A stretch of 64,000 nucleotides of DNA from Costus lasius (Eukaryota; Streptophyta; Magnoliopsida; Zingiberales; Costaceae). Shown here in pieces: positions 55,657 to 64,000 of the stretch (positions are counted from its first letter, which is position 1; each line of letters starts with the position of its first letter). The translations under genes were made by a program, and so were the position numbers. The notes under the pieces are model-generated. The model was not told the origin of the DNA. It saw only the letters and a list, made by a program, of their open reading frames with translations, and ran no database searches. Location: NCBI GenBank assembly GCA_027563935.2, contig CM050448.1, positions 124,635,493-124,699,492 on the forward strand, read 5' to 3'.

Positions 55657-58164
55657 TTATTCATGTGGCCTTTGTAAAAGGCGTGATAATATGTCTGAGA
55701 TGACATTATTTTTTCCTTTGATATGCTCAAAGGTAATTCTATATGCATTGTTAATACAATGGTCTGTGAATGATAACCATCTCTTTTGAGAAATGCGTTT
55801 CTCATTCTTTGTGTTGAAGAACTTTACGATTGCTTCACAATCAGTTCTTATTAATATTTCTTTTTTATTTAAAAGAAATAGTCTAAAAGCATCTAAGCCG
55901 TAGCAAACGGCTAAGAGCTCTTGGTCAATGCTGCTTGTGACATTTTTCTCGCGAAATTTGCCAGAAGCATATCTACAAATAGTTTCTATCTCTGTAGAAT
56001 ATTTATGAGGCTTTCGGAGGAGGACTGCTCCCCATCCATACTCGCTCCCATCTGTTTGGACAATGAGATAATCACTATCCAGTGGTAATTTGAGCAATGG
56101 TAGTGTTTCTACTAATTGCCTAATTTTATCAATCTGTTTGTAGTCTTCTGTGTTAAATTTCTTAACGCCAGTAAGACTTAATTTTGAGTAGAGAGGTCCA
56201 CTCATTTTATGAAGATCCTTTAAAAAAGGCCTAGCATAATTAATTAAGCCTAAAAATTGTTGTAGGCTTTTTGTATCTGTTACTTCAAGAGTTTTGATTT
56301 TTGAAGCAATATGAGGTTGGAGCTTAATAACTCCATGCCCAATTTCGACTCCTAAGTAGTCAATATTTTTTCTATAGAACTGTGATTTTTGTCCGGAGAC
56401 AATAATCCCATTAGTATAGAATTTTTGTAATACAAGCTTTAAATGACTTGTATGTTCTTTCTCTGTTTTACTGTGTACTAGAATATCATCTATATACACA
56501 CAAACAAAGTCTTGATAAGGTTTAAATACTTCATCCATTTTTCTTTGGAATACTGCAGGTGCAGTTTTTAGTCCAAATGGCATGACAAGCCATTCGAAAC
56601 TTCCTATTGGACAGGTAAATGCCGTCCATGGTATTGATTCTTCTGCCATACGGATTTGCCAAAAACCCGACTTGCAGTCAAATTTTGAGAAGAACATATC
56701 TCCTTGTATAGAGTTAATTAACTCTGTTTTATCTGGAATGTCATAGCTATCGTCTTCAATATTATCATTTAATCTTCGATAATCAATGACCATTCTTGTT
56801 TTGCCCCTAACTTGTTCACTGTGTTTATTTACAATGAATGCGGGGGATCTGTGAGGAGAAACACTCCTTCTTATGACATTGAGATTTAATAATTCCTCAA
56901 TATGCATTTTAAATTCAGCAATGTTTTCATTTGTTGCTGTAATTTTCTTGTTTGTTATACGAAAACCAGGGTCTTTGATTTTCAAGATACAAACAAGTTT
57001 GTTTTTCTCCCAATGTTGTTGGGGATTTGAGCCAAAGATTTTATCTTTTTCAAGAAGCCGGATTAAGTCATCCACATCAGGATTTCCGGATTCAATTTTT
57101 TCTATATGGCTATAATCAGATATGTTATGGTCATAAGAATGCCATTTATTTAAAGGATTTTTAAGGATCCTTACTGTGTCAGGATCATCATAGGTGATAA
57201 AGTCATCAACTTCATCACCGTCCGATAATACTCCGGCCTCTGGTAGAGGATCGGATGATGTTGTTGTTGATTCACAGGAACACCCACCACGCTTCGCAGG
57301 CGTAGAGGTATAAGGAATTAACGTGTGAGGGAGGAAAATCAATCCTTCCGAAGTCAGGGTAACACCCTTATAAGAATTAAGGAGCATATTAAGCCCAATA
57401 ATAAATTTAGTTTTAACCAAACTAAGTGGGCGAAGGCAGATTCGGCCAATATAGGTTGGTGGTGTATAATGAGCATTTCCTAGAGAGAAGGAAAGCTTAT
57501 GTTTTGCCAAAATGTATTCGTACAAGAATAATTGGCCATCCATTTGTTCTGCATGGAATTTATCTGCAGGAGCAAGTGGAACATGATATTTACTAGGTAC
57601 TAAAGTCATGTCTAGGATAGTATTACTACATCCAGTATCAATTAAGGCTTGGATGTCCAATTTCCAATCAGAAATTTGGATAATACAATTGATCTTAATG
57701 GAATACAACCAAGAAGGTTGTACTGGTTTATGCAAAAAGTCTATTTGTCGTTTTGACAAACATTCATTTGTATGTTCATTGTAATCTGTATTTTCATATA
57801 ATATCAGATTTTCATGTGTAGGAGGTCTGGGGAGACTCCTTTTTTCTAACTCTTCTAATTTTTGAGCAAGTTTATAAACTTCATTTTCCAATTGTAAAAT
57901 GCGAAGTTCAATTATTTCAGTTCTATTTGGTCCTGTTGGTACAGGTTGACTAGAACTTGGTAATGAAATATGTTGTTTTTCTAAACAATATTTACATGCT
58001 TCGGTAGAGCATATAATACATTGGAAACGGAGAGCCATACTTGGAAACATGAAACAGTAAATACAAGGATGGTCTTGACTTCCACTTCTAGCTTTCCACT
58101 TATGCTCATGTTGTGGCATAAGTTTTGGAGTCATTATCTTATATGGAGTAGGCTCCATAGTCAT
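55657..58164 (-). CDS. Pol, intact copy in unit-length block
   Basis: Full 835-residue frame with all catalytic residues. It is coupled by ATGA to the C-terminal piece of the split CP. Confidence 0.9.
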   Translation of the reverse strand: MTMEPTPYKIMTPKLMPQHEHKWKARSGSQDHPCIYCFMFPSMALRFQCIICSTEACKYCLEKQHISLPSSSQPVPTGPNRTEIIELRILQLENEVYKLAQKLEELEKRSLPRPPTHENLILYENTDYNEHTNECLSKRQIDFLHKPVQPSWLYSIKINCIIQISDWKLDIQALIDTGCSNTILDMTLVPSKYHVPLAPADKFHAEQMDGQLFLYEYILAKHKLSFSLGNAHYTPPTYIGRICLRPLSLVKTKFIIGLNMLLNSYKGVTLTSEGLIFLPHTLIPYTSTPAKRGGCSCESTTTSSDPLPEAGVLSDGDEVDDFITYDDPDTVRILKNPLNKWHSYDHNISDYSHIEKIESGNPDVDDLIRLLEKDKIFGSNPQQHWEKNKLVCILKIKDPGFRITNKKITATNENIAEFKMHIEELLNLNVIRRSVSPHRSPAFIVNKHSEQVRGKTRMVIDYRRLNDNIEDDSYDIPDKTELINSIQGDMFFSKFDCKSGFWQIRMAEESIPWTAFTCPIGSFEWLVMPFGLKTAPAVFQRKMDEVFKPYQDFVCVYIDDILVHSKTEKEHTSHLKLVLQKFYTNGIIVSGQKSQFYRKNIDYLGVEIGHGVIKLQPHIASKIKTLEVTDTKSLQQFLGLINYARPFLKDLHKMSGPLYSKLSLTGVKKFNTEDYKQIDKIRQLVETLPLLKLPLDSDYLIVQTDGSEYGWGAVLLRKPHKYSTEIETICRYASGKFREKNVTSSIDQELLAVCYGLDAFRLFLLNKKEILIRTDCEAIVKFFNTKNEKRISQKRWLSFTDHCINNAYRITFEHIKGKNNVISDILSRLLQRPHE

Positions 58165-58553
58165 AAGTGTTCAAGATATGGTTTTAACATATCAAGTTGG
58201 TTTAGCATTGGGTCTGCTAAATATTCCGTTCCATAAGGAGACTGAAGTTGATCAGCCTTGGTTAGTAGGTCTGAAGTGAACTCTTCTAATTCACTATCAG
58301 AATCCTCATTCGTATGTGTGATATCAGGGATAGAAACAATACTATATATTGATTCCGTATCTGATATGTATTCATCTACATGGAGTAGATCCTCTTGTAC
58401 ACAATCAACTAAAATTGATTGTTTATTATATAAATTTTGTCTCTTAGTACAATCTCGTGCTAAGTGATTTTGGCTTCCGCATGTGAAACATGAAAGCTTA
58501 TTTTTATAATCCCGCTTAGGGTTATATTTCCTTACATGTTTTTCTTTGGCAAG
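58161..58553 (-). pseudogene. Coat protein, C-terminal piece of the split gene
   Basis: Antisense U3927-U4319, about residues 450-579, with the CCHC knuckle and acidic tail. It joins the next block at the primer site (GATACC) with one shared base. Confidence 0.92.
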
Positions 58554-58716
58554 ATACCAATAAAAGGGGAGGGGTATTTGTGCACAAATAATACTTAAAA
58601 CAGAAGAGATGCTAACTATATTATTATAAGCATTAGAACTTACAAGGAGAAGAATACAAGACTCGAAGACTGAATGTTGCAGATGAGCTATATTTTCTTA
58701 CAGACATGGAGGCTCC

Positions 58717-58723
58717 TTATATA
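58717..58723 (-). promoter_or_regulatory. TATA box upstream of CP tail and intact Pol
   Basis: TATATAA on the minus strand. It lies 164 bp before the block edge and about 550 bp before the Pol ATG at 58164, so it could transcribe that Pol. Confidence 0.72.
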
Positions 58724-58856
58724 GACAAGGAGGGGAGCCGTTACCTTAGCTACTAAGAAAGCATCTCATAATGGATGCCAACACACAAAGCATCTGAGAA
58801 TAGATGCCAGCACACTTGCCCCTTCGGAAAAGAAGGGTTACCTCTTAACAGCTACT

Positions 58857-58981
58857 AGGAGGCACCTTGCCTCTTCACAAAAGTTACAGACAGGAGGCAT
58901 CTTGCCTCTTCACAAAAGTTACAGACAGGAGGCATCTTGCCTCTTCACAAAAGTTACAGACAGGAGGCATCTTGCCTCTTC
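58857..58981 (-). repeat. 35-bp tandem repeats, three full units and a partial one
   Basis: Unchanged array, minus orientation. Confidence 0.9.
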
Positions 58982-59086
58982 ATAAAGCAAAAGCAAATTA
59001 ATAAGAGAGGGAATCTGACCCTCTTAAAAAGTAACGTGCTTCTTAAGGACAGAAGCTGACCCTTCAGATAGTGGTGGGACCATCTT

Positions 59087-60475
59087 TTAATCATCTTGAA
59101 TGGCTTCAAGAATATAATCGTCAGCATCATCCATGGGTTGAGCTTGACGTCCATAATCCTTCCATTCTGTAATGAGAGTGGATTCATTCTTGACTTGCAG
59201 AAGATGTTCATGCTGACCAGGATGAGTGATAAAATGAGAAGGAAATGGGACATAGGTCACCTCATGTTCATCATCAACATAGACTTTTAACGTCTTGTCT
59301 TCAGCCAAAAGAAAAGAAGGATAAAGAATCCTATGTTCTTTGGTCATGGTATAATGGCGCCATAGCAGCATTTGTTGTTCCAATGGATGCTCTTGAACTC
59401 GTAGGAGTTCATTCTGGAAAGAATGGTGATCCCAAAAGTCAGGGAGCCAATCTTGTTGTAGTTTAATGAGCACCTGGTGTTTGGCATCACTTGGATACCC
59501 TAAAAACCAAGGTGGACAGGTGCTGATATTCAGATCCAGATAACCATGGAACCGATGGTAATTGTACATGTGTCTGATGCAATATTTTAGTCTCCATGGA
59601 AAGGAGACCATTTTGTCCAAATGCAGGGCATGGACCACGAGTCTATCCAAGAGTCCATACTGAAAAAGATCCAGGAGGGACACTTGTATTCCCATGACTG
59701 TACAATCTTGCCATTCTGCCAAATCAATCGCAGCCTTGATAATCGTAAAACCTTTATGACAGAGACAATGTGGTTCCTCTGTATGTTGAGTTTCTCGGAA
59801 CAGAGAAATCATGGTTAAATGGAGACCTCTTGGTTTCCTTGCTTTATCCAGTGCTATCTGTTGTAAGAGCTTGACTAAAGTTACAAACTTCTGATGTTGT
59901 GTAGTTTTTACAAGCTCATATATGTGTTGTTGAGCTGGGAACAGCTGTGGTGGAATCTTTGCCTGGGAATTTGTCCACTGATTTTCTAATTCAGTAGTCC
60001 AGGTAGTCTTGAAAAGATCCAATGATTGTTCTAGCTCTTGTTTTTCTTTTTGAAGAGCTTCCAGTTTCTGTTGCATGCTGGCTAAGTCTTTTTCCAGAGT
60101 ATTAATCCGGAATTCTTTAGCAATATAGGCCTCTAATGTTTGAGGCTCCAACTTTGTCTGAGGAACTTGTGGTGGCAAGGTCTTCATATACCGCAAGGCC
60201 TGTAGATGTCCTGCTAGTGTGTTCATCGCAGTCAGGAACCCAGGATTATGGTGATCTTTCCATAAAAGATCCAGAATGGTCCTGTCATGTCCTGTTAATG
60301 CCGTATAGTGTTTTGGGACCCGAAAAACAAACATTGTTGTTTTCTCAACTCCATCTTTAACTTGTTGAGCATATGTTACTTCTTCAGTAACCATAGGTTG
60401 GGGCCCTTGAGGCACTGGGGCCTTCTTTTTAGCGTTCATCTTTTGAGGTGCTGAGCTAGTTGCCATATCCTGCAT
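59087..60475 (-). CDS. ORF6 protein, intact copy
   Basis: Full 462-residue frame, no substitution noticed, 70 nt after the Pol at 60546. Confidence 0.87.
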   Translation of the reverse strand: MQDMATSSAPQKMNAKKKAPVPQGPQPMVTEEVTYAQQVKDGVEKTTMFVFRVPKHYTALTGHDRTILDLLWKDHHNPGFLTAMNTLAGHLQALRYMKTLPPQVPQTKLEPQTLEAYIAKEFRINTLEKDLASMQQKLEALQKEKQELEQSLDLFKTTWTTELENQWTNSQAKIPPQLFPAQQHIYELVKTTQHQKFVTLVKLLQQIALDKARKPRGLHLTMISLFRETQHTEEPHCLCHKGFTIIKAAIDLAEWQDCTVMGIQVSLLDLFQYGLLDRLVVHALHLDKMVSFPWRLKYCIRHMYNYHRFHGYLDLNISTCPPWFLGYPSDAKHQVLIKLQQDWLPDFWDHHSFQNELLRVQEHPLEQQMLLWRHYTMTKEHRILYPSFLLAEDKTLKVYVDDEHEVTYVPFPSHFITHPGQHEHLLQVKNESTLITEWKDYGRQAQPMDDADDYILEAIQDD

Positions 60476-60545
60476 AAGAGGTGATTAGCTTTGAATAACC
60501 TTGTAGATTATTATATAGCCCATAGGCTGGTATGAAGTCAAAGAC

Positions 60546-63053
60546 TTATTCATGTGGCCTTTGTAAAAGGCGTGATAATATGTCTGAGATGACATTATTT
60601 TTTCCTTTGATATGCTCAAAGGTAATTCTATATGCATTGTTAATACAATGGTCTGTGAATGATAACCATCTCTTTTGAGAAATGCGTTTCTCATTCTTTG
60701 TGTTGAAGAACTTTACGATTGCTTCACAATCAGTTCTTATTAATATTTCTTTTTTATTTAAAAGAAATAGTCTAAAAGCATCTAAGCCGTAGCAAACGGC
60801 TAAGAGCTCTTGGTCAATGCTGCTTGTGACATTTTTCTCGCGAAATTTGCCAGAAGCATATCTACAAATAGTTTCTATCTCTGTAGAATATTTATGAGGC
60901 TTTCGGAGGAGGACTGCTCCCCATCCATACTCGCTCCCATCTGTTTGGACAATGAGATAATCACTATCCAGTGGTAATTTGAGCAATGGTAGTGTTTCTA
61001 CTAATTGCCTAATTTTATCAATCTGTTTGTAGTCTTCTGTGTTAAATTTCTTAACGCCAGTAAGACTTAATTTTGAGTAGAGAGGTCCACTCATTTTATG
61101 AAGATCCTTTAAAAAAGGCCTAGCATAATTAATTAAGCCTAAAAATTGTTGTAGGCTTTTTGTATCTGTTACTTCAAGAGTTTTGATTTTTGAAGCAATA
61201 TGAGGTTGGAGCTTAATAACTCCATGCCCAATTTCGACTCCTAAGTAGTCAATATTTTTTCTATAGAACTGTGATTTTTTTCCGGAGACAATAATCCCAT
61301 TAGTATAGAATTTTTGTAATACAAGCTTTAAATGACTTGTATGTTCTTTCTCTGTTTTACTGTGTACTAGAATATCATCTATATACACACAAACAAAGTC
61401 TTGATAAGGTTTAAATACTTCATCCATTTTTCTTTGGAATACTGCAGGTGCAGTTTTTAGTCCAAATGGCATGACAAGCCATTCGAAACTTCCTATTGGA
61501 CAGGTAAATGCCGTCCATGGTATTGATTCTTCTGCCATACGGATTTGCCAAAAACCCGACTTGCAGTCAAATTTTGAGAAGAACATATCTCCTTGTATAG
61601 AGTTAATTAACTCTGTTTTATCTGGAATGTCATAGCTATCGTCTTCAATATTATCATTTAATCTTCGATAATCAATGACCATTCTTGTTTTGCCCCTAAC
61701 TTGTTCACTGTGTTTATTTACAATGAATGCGGGGGATCTGTGAGGAGAAACACTCCTTCTTATGACATTGAGATTTAATAATTCCTCAATATGCATTTTA
61801 AATTCAGCAATGTTTTCATTTGTTGCTGTAATTTTCTTGTTTGTTATACGAAAACCAGGGTCTTTGATTTTCAAGATACAAACAAGTTTGTTTTTCTCCC
61901 AATGTTGTTGGGGATTTGAGCCAAAGATTTTATCTTTTTCAAGAAGCCGGATTAAGTCATCCACATCAGGATTTCCGGATTCAATTTTTTCTATATGGCT
62001 ATAATCAGATATGTTATGGTCATAAGAATGCCATTTATTTAAAGGATTTTTAAGGATCCTTACTGTGTCAGGATCATCATAGGTGATAAAGTCATCAACT
62101 TCATCACCGTCCGATAATACTCCGGCCTCTGGTAGAGGATCGGATGATGTTGTTGTTGATTCACAGGAACACCCACCACGCTTCGCAGGCGTAGAGGTAT
62201 AAGGAATTAACGTGTGAGGGAGGAAAATCAATCCTTCCGAAGTCAGGGTAACACCCTTATAAGAATTAAGGAGCATATTAAGCCCAATAATAAATTTAGT
62301 TTTAACCAAACTAAGTGGGCGAAGGCAGATTCGGCCAATATAGGTTGGTGGTGTATAATGAGCATTTCCTAGAGAGAAGGAAAGCTTATGTTTTGCCAAA
62401 ATGTATTCGTACAAGAATAATTGGCCATCCATTTGTTCTGCATGGAATTTATCTGCAGGAGCAAGTGGAACATGATATTTACTAGGTACTAAAGTCATGT
62501 CTAGGATAGTATTACTACATCCAGTATCAATTAAGGCTTGGATGTCCAATTTCCAATCAGAAATTTGGATAATACAATTGATCTTAATGGAATACAACCA
62601 AGAAGGTTGTACTGGTTTATGCAAAAAGTCTATTTGTCGTTTTGACAAACATTCATTTGTATGTTCATTGTAATCTGTATTTTCATATAATATCAGATTT
62701 TCATGTGTAGGAGGTCTGGGGAGACTCCTTTTTTCTAACTCTTCTAATTTTTGAGCAAGTTTATAAACTTCATTTTCCAATTGTAAAATGCGAAGTTCAA
62801 TTATTTCAGTTCTATTTGGTCCTGTTGGTACAGGTTGACTAGAACTTGGTAATGAAATATGTTGTTTTTCTAAACAATATTTACATGCTTCGGTAGAGCA
62901 TATAATACATTGGAAACGGAGAGCCATACTTGGAAACATGAAACAGTAAATACAAGGATGGTCTTGACTTCCACTTCTAGCTTTCCACTTATGCTCATGT
63001 TGTGGCATAAGTTTTGGAGTCATTATCTTATATGGAGTAGGCTCCATAGTCAT
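60546..63053 (-). CDS. Pol, intact copy with Gln592Lys
   Basis: Full 835-residue frame. G to T at 61280 (plus strand) changes Gln592 to Lys, about 30 residues after YIDD. All catalytic residues are unchanged. Upstream is a CP fragment without promoter. Confidence 0.89.
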   Translation of the reverse strand: MTMEPTPYKIMTPKLMPQHEHKWKARSGSQDHPCIYCFMFPSMALRFQCIICSTEACKYCLEKQHISLPSSSQPVPTGPNRTEIIELRILQLENEVYKLAQKLEELEKRSLPRPPTHENLILYENTDYNEHTNECLSKRQIDFLHKPVQPSWLYSIKINCIIQISDWKLDIQALIDTGCSNTILDMTLVPSKYHVPLAPADKFHAEQMDGQLFLYEYILAKHKLSFSLGNAHYTPPTYIGRICLRPLSLVKTKFIIGLNMLLNSYKGVTLTSEGLIFLPHTLIPYTSTPAKRGGCSCESTTTSSDPLPEAGVLSDGDEVDDFITYDDPDTVRILKNPLNKWHSYDHNISDYSHIEKIESGNPDVDDLIRLLEKDKIFGSNPQQHWEKNKLVCILKIKDPGFRITNKKITATNENIAEFKMHIEELLNLNVIRRSVSPHRSPAFIVNKHSEQVRGKTRMVIDYRRLNDNIEDDSYDIPDKTELINSIQGDMFFSKFDCKSGFWQIRMAEESIPWTAFTCPIGSFEWLVMPFGLKTAPAVFQRKMDEVFKPYQDFVCVYIDDILVHSKTEKEHTSHLKLVLQKFYTNGIIVSGKKSQFYRKNIDYLGVEIGHGVIKLQPHIASKIKTLEVTDTKSLQQFLGLINYARPFLKDLHKMSGPLYSKLSLTGVKKFNTEDYKQIDKIRQLVETLPLLKLPLDSDYLIVQTDGSEYGWGAVLLRKPHKYSTEIETICRYASGKFREKNVTSSIDQELLAVCYGLDAFRLFLLNKKEILIRTDCEAIVKFFNTKNEKRISQKRWLSFTDHCINNAYRITFEHIKGKNNVISDILSRLLQRPHE

Positions 63054-63809
63054 AAGTGTTCAAGATATGGTTTTAACATATCAAGTTGGTTTAGCATTGG
63101 GTCTGCTAAATATTCCGTTCCATAAGGAGACTGAAGTTGATCAGCCTTGGTTAGTAGGTCTGAAGTGAACTCTTCTAATTCACTATCAGAATCCTCATTC
63201 GTATGTGTGATATCAGGGATAGAAACAATACTATATATTGATTCCGTATCTGATATGTATTCATCTACATGGAGTAGATCCTCTTGTACACAATCAACTA
63301 AAATTGATTGTTTATTATATAAATTTTGTCTCTTAGTACAATCTCGTGCTAAGTGATTTTGGCTTCCGCATGTGAAACATGAAAGCTTATTTTTATAATC
63401 CCGCTTAGGGTTATATTTCCTTACATGTTTTTCTTTGGCAAGGTAAGGTTTCCTTGCAGCTGATTTTCTAAGAAAATATCTCTTAGAGGTTTTACCTTTA
63501 GAGGCTTTTTTAGAAGACTTCCCTTGACGAGACATCTTATGTTCTTTATCATATGTTTGGGGTGTATATAGCTCATTACAGAAGCTAAATTCCCCTTTGA
63601 GATGTCTATCGCCTTTTAGACGAGTACATCTTTCAACCAATCTATCTATGATGAATTGTATTCGTGCTGTAATATTGTTTAAGGCTAAGGAAAGTTGAGC
63701 CTTTTCAGGATCATTATTCCATGCCTGATGTATTTCATGACCGATTGGAGCTGGTAATTTTAAAAATAACCTTTCTCCTAATGCCTGATCATGATATGCT
63801 CCTGCCTTA
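63050..63809 (-). pseudogene. Coat protein C-terminal fragment
   Basis: Antisense U3560-U4319, about residues 328-579 with basic region, knuckle and tail. The remainder is lost at a blunt join with an ORF6 fragment. An internal GTG at 63640 opens a 196-residue frame, not an authentic start. Confidence 0.91.
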
Positions 63810-64000
63810 GGTCATGGTATAATGGCGCCATAGCAGCATTTGTTGTTCCAATGGATGCTCTTGAACTCGTAGGAGTTCATTCTGGAAAGAATGGTGATCC
63901 CAAAAGTCAGGGAGCCAATCTTGTTGTAGTTTAATGAGCACCTGGTGTTTGGCATCACTTGGATACCCTAAAAACCAAGGTGGACAGGTGCTGATATTCA
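63810..64000 (-). pseudogene. ORF6 internal fragment at window edge
   Basis: Antisense U8027-U7837, about residues 315-378, running off the window. More of ORF6 may follow to the right, so this could be the edge of a larger block. Confidence 0.88.

Larger units (their letters stand above)
49753..58553 (-). mobile_element. Unit-length endogenous copy, 8 bp short, minus orientation
   Basis: Continuous antisense sequence from U3918 through U1 and U8809 to U3927: 8,801 of 8,809 bp. Only 8 bp are missing, and they lie in the loop of a GCAAGG/CCTTGC hairpin in CP. The copy looks like one circle opened at that point. CP is thereby split between the two ends; every other gene is complete and open. 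Confidence 0.92.
58553..59086 (-). promoter_or_regulatory. Intergenic region and promoter starting inside the primer site
   Basis: Begins at U7 in the primer site; TATATAA at 58717-58723 and 35-bp repeats at 58857-58981. It has no leader: transcription to the left enters the CP C-terminal piece at 58553 and then the intact Pol at 58164-55657. Confidence 0.87.

Noticed and set aside
1..64000. LTR retrotransposon instead of pararetrovirus
   Set aside because: There are no LTRs and no integrase. Movement protein, 30K-type order, tRNA-Met site in a circularly permuted unit and promoter layout fit Caulimoviridae.
1..64000. tRNA, rRNA or host exons
   Set aside because: TGGTATCAGAGC is the primer complement, not a tRNA gene, and no other RNA gene or non-viral coding stretch was seen.

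Overview
The whole window reads as plant pararetrovirus DNA (family Caulimoviridae) integrated and scrambled; I see no host gene. Every stretch longer than about 45 bases can be assigned to one 8,809-bp circular viral unit. That length is the distance between the two tRNA-Met primer sites at 23666 and 32475 in the uninterrupted tandem block. Unit positions are written U1-U8809, with U1 the first T of TGGTATCAGAGC. The host is therefore a vascular plant, which cannot be named from this sequence. About 7.2 unit-equivalents are present, in both orientations, and the copies are almost identical: about eight small differences were noticed.

Viral unit, 5'->3': tRNA-Met primer site (U1); about 630-nt leader with a short ORF and a long stem-loop; ORF1 (160 aa); ORF2 (170 aa, coiled coil); movement protein (322 aa); coat protein with CCHC zinc knuckle (579 aa); Pol with a CX2CX11CX2CX4CX2C motif, aspartic protease, reverse transcriptase and RNase H (835 aa); ORF6 (462 aa, unrecognised, coiled coil); intergenic region with 35-bp repeats and a TATATAA promoter. 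ORF1/ORF2 overlap by ATGGTAA. ORF2/MP, MP/CP and CP/Pol each overlap by ATGA. The gene order and second Cys motif are badnavirus/tungrovirus-like, but the polyprotein of those genera is here three separate, stop-start-coupled ORFs.

Layout: 1-6756 is small blocks in both orientations, including a near-perfect 642-bp-arm palindrome. 6757-11829 is a long minus block with intact ORF6 and Pol. 11829-16056 is short pieces with a second palindrome. 16057-20149 is a minus block with intact CP and MP. 20149-32493 is a plus block of 1.4 units holding one complete genome with all six ORFs open and an intergenic region at each end. 32494-34655 is filler plus MP/CP. 34654-43422 is a minus, nearly unit-length copy lacking 41 bp, with one nonsense codon in Pol. 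43421-49753 is filler, a captured promoter fused to truncated Pol, ORF6 and small pieces. 49753-58553 is a minus unit-length copy lacking 8 bp. 58553-63809 is a minus block with intact ORF6 and Pol. 63810-64000 is an ORF6 fragment.

Junctions show 0-5 bp of microhomology, short filler, and clustering at the tRNA primer site, the zinc-knuckle region and a hairpin repeat of the intergenic region. This fits end-joining or template switching of viral DNA during or after integration. Near-identity of copies suggests recent insertion, amplification or homogenisation; a misassembly of an episomal virus or of a simpler tandem array is the main alternative.
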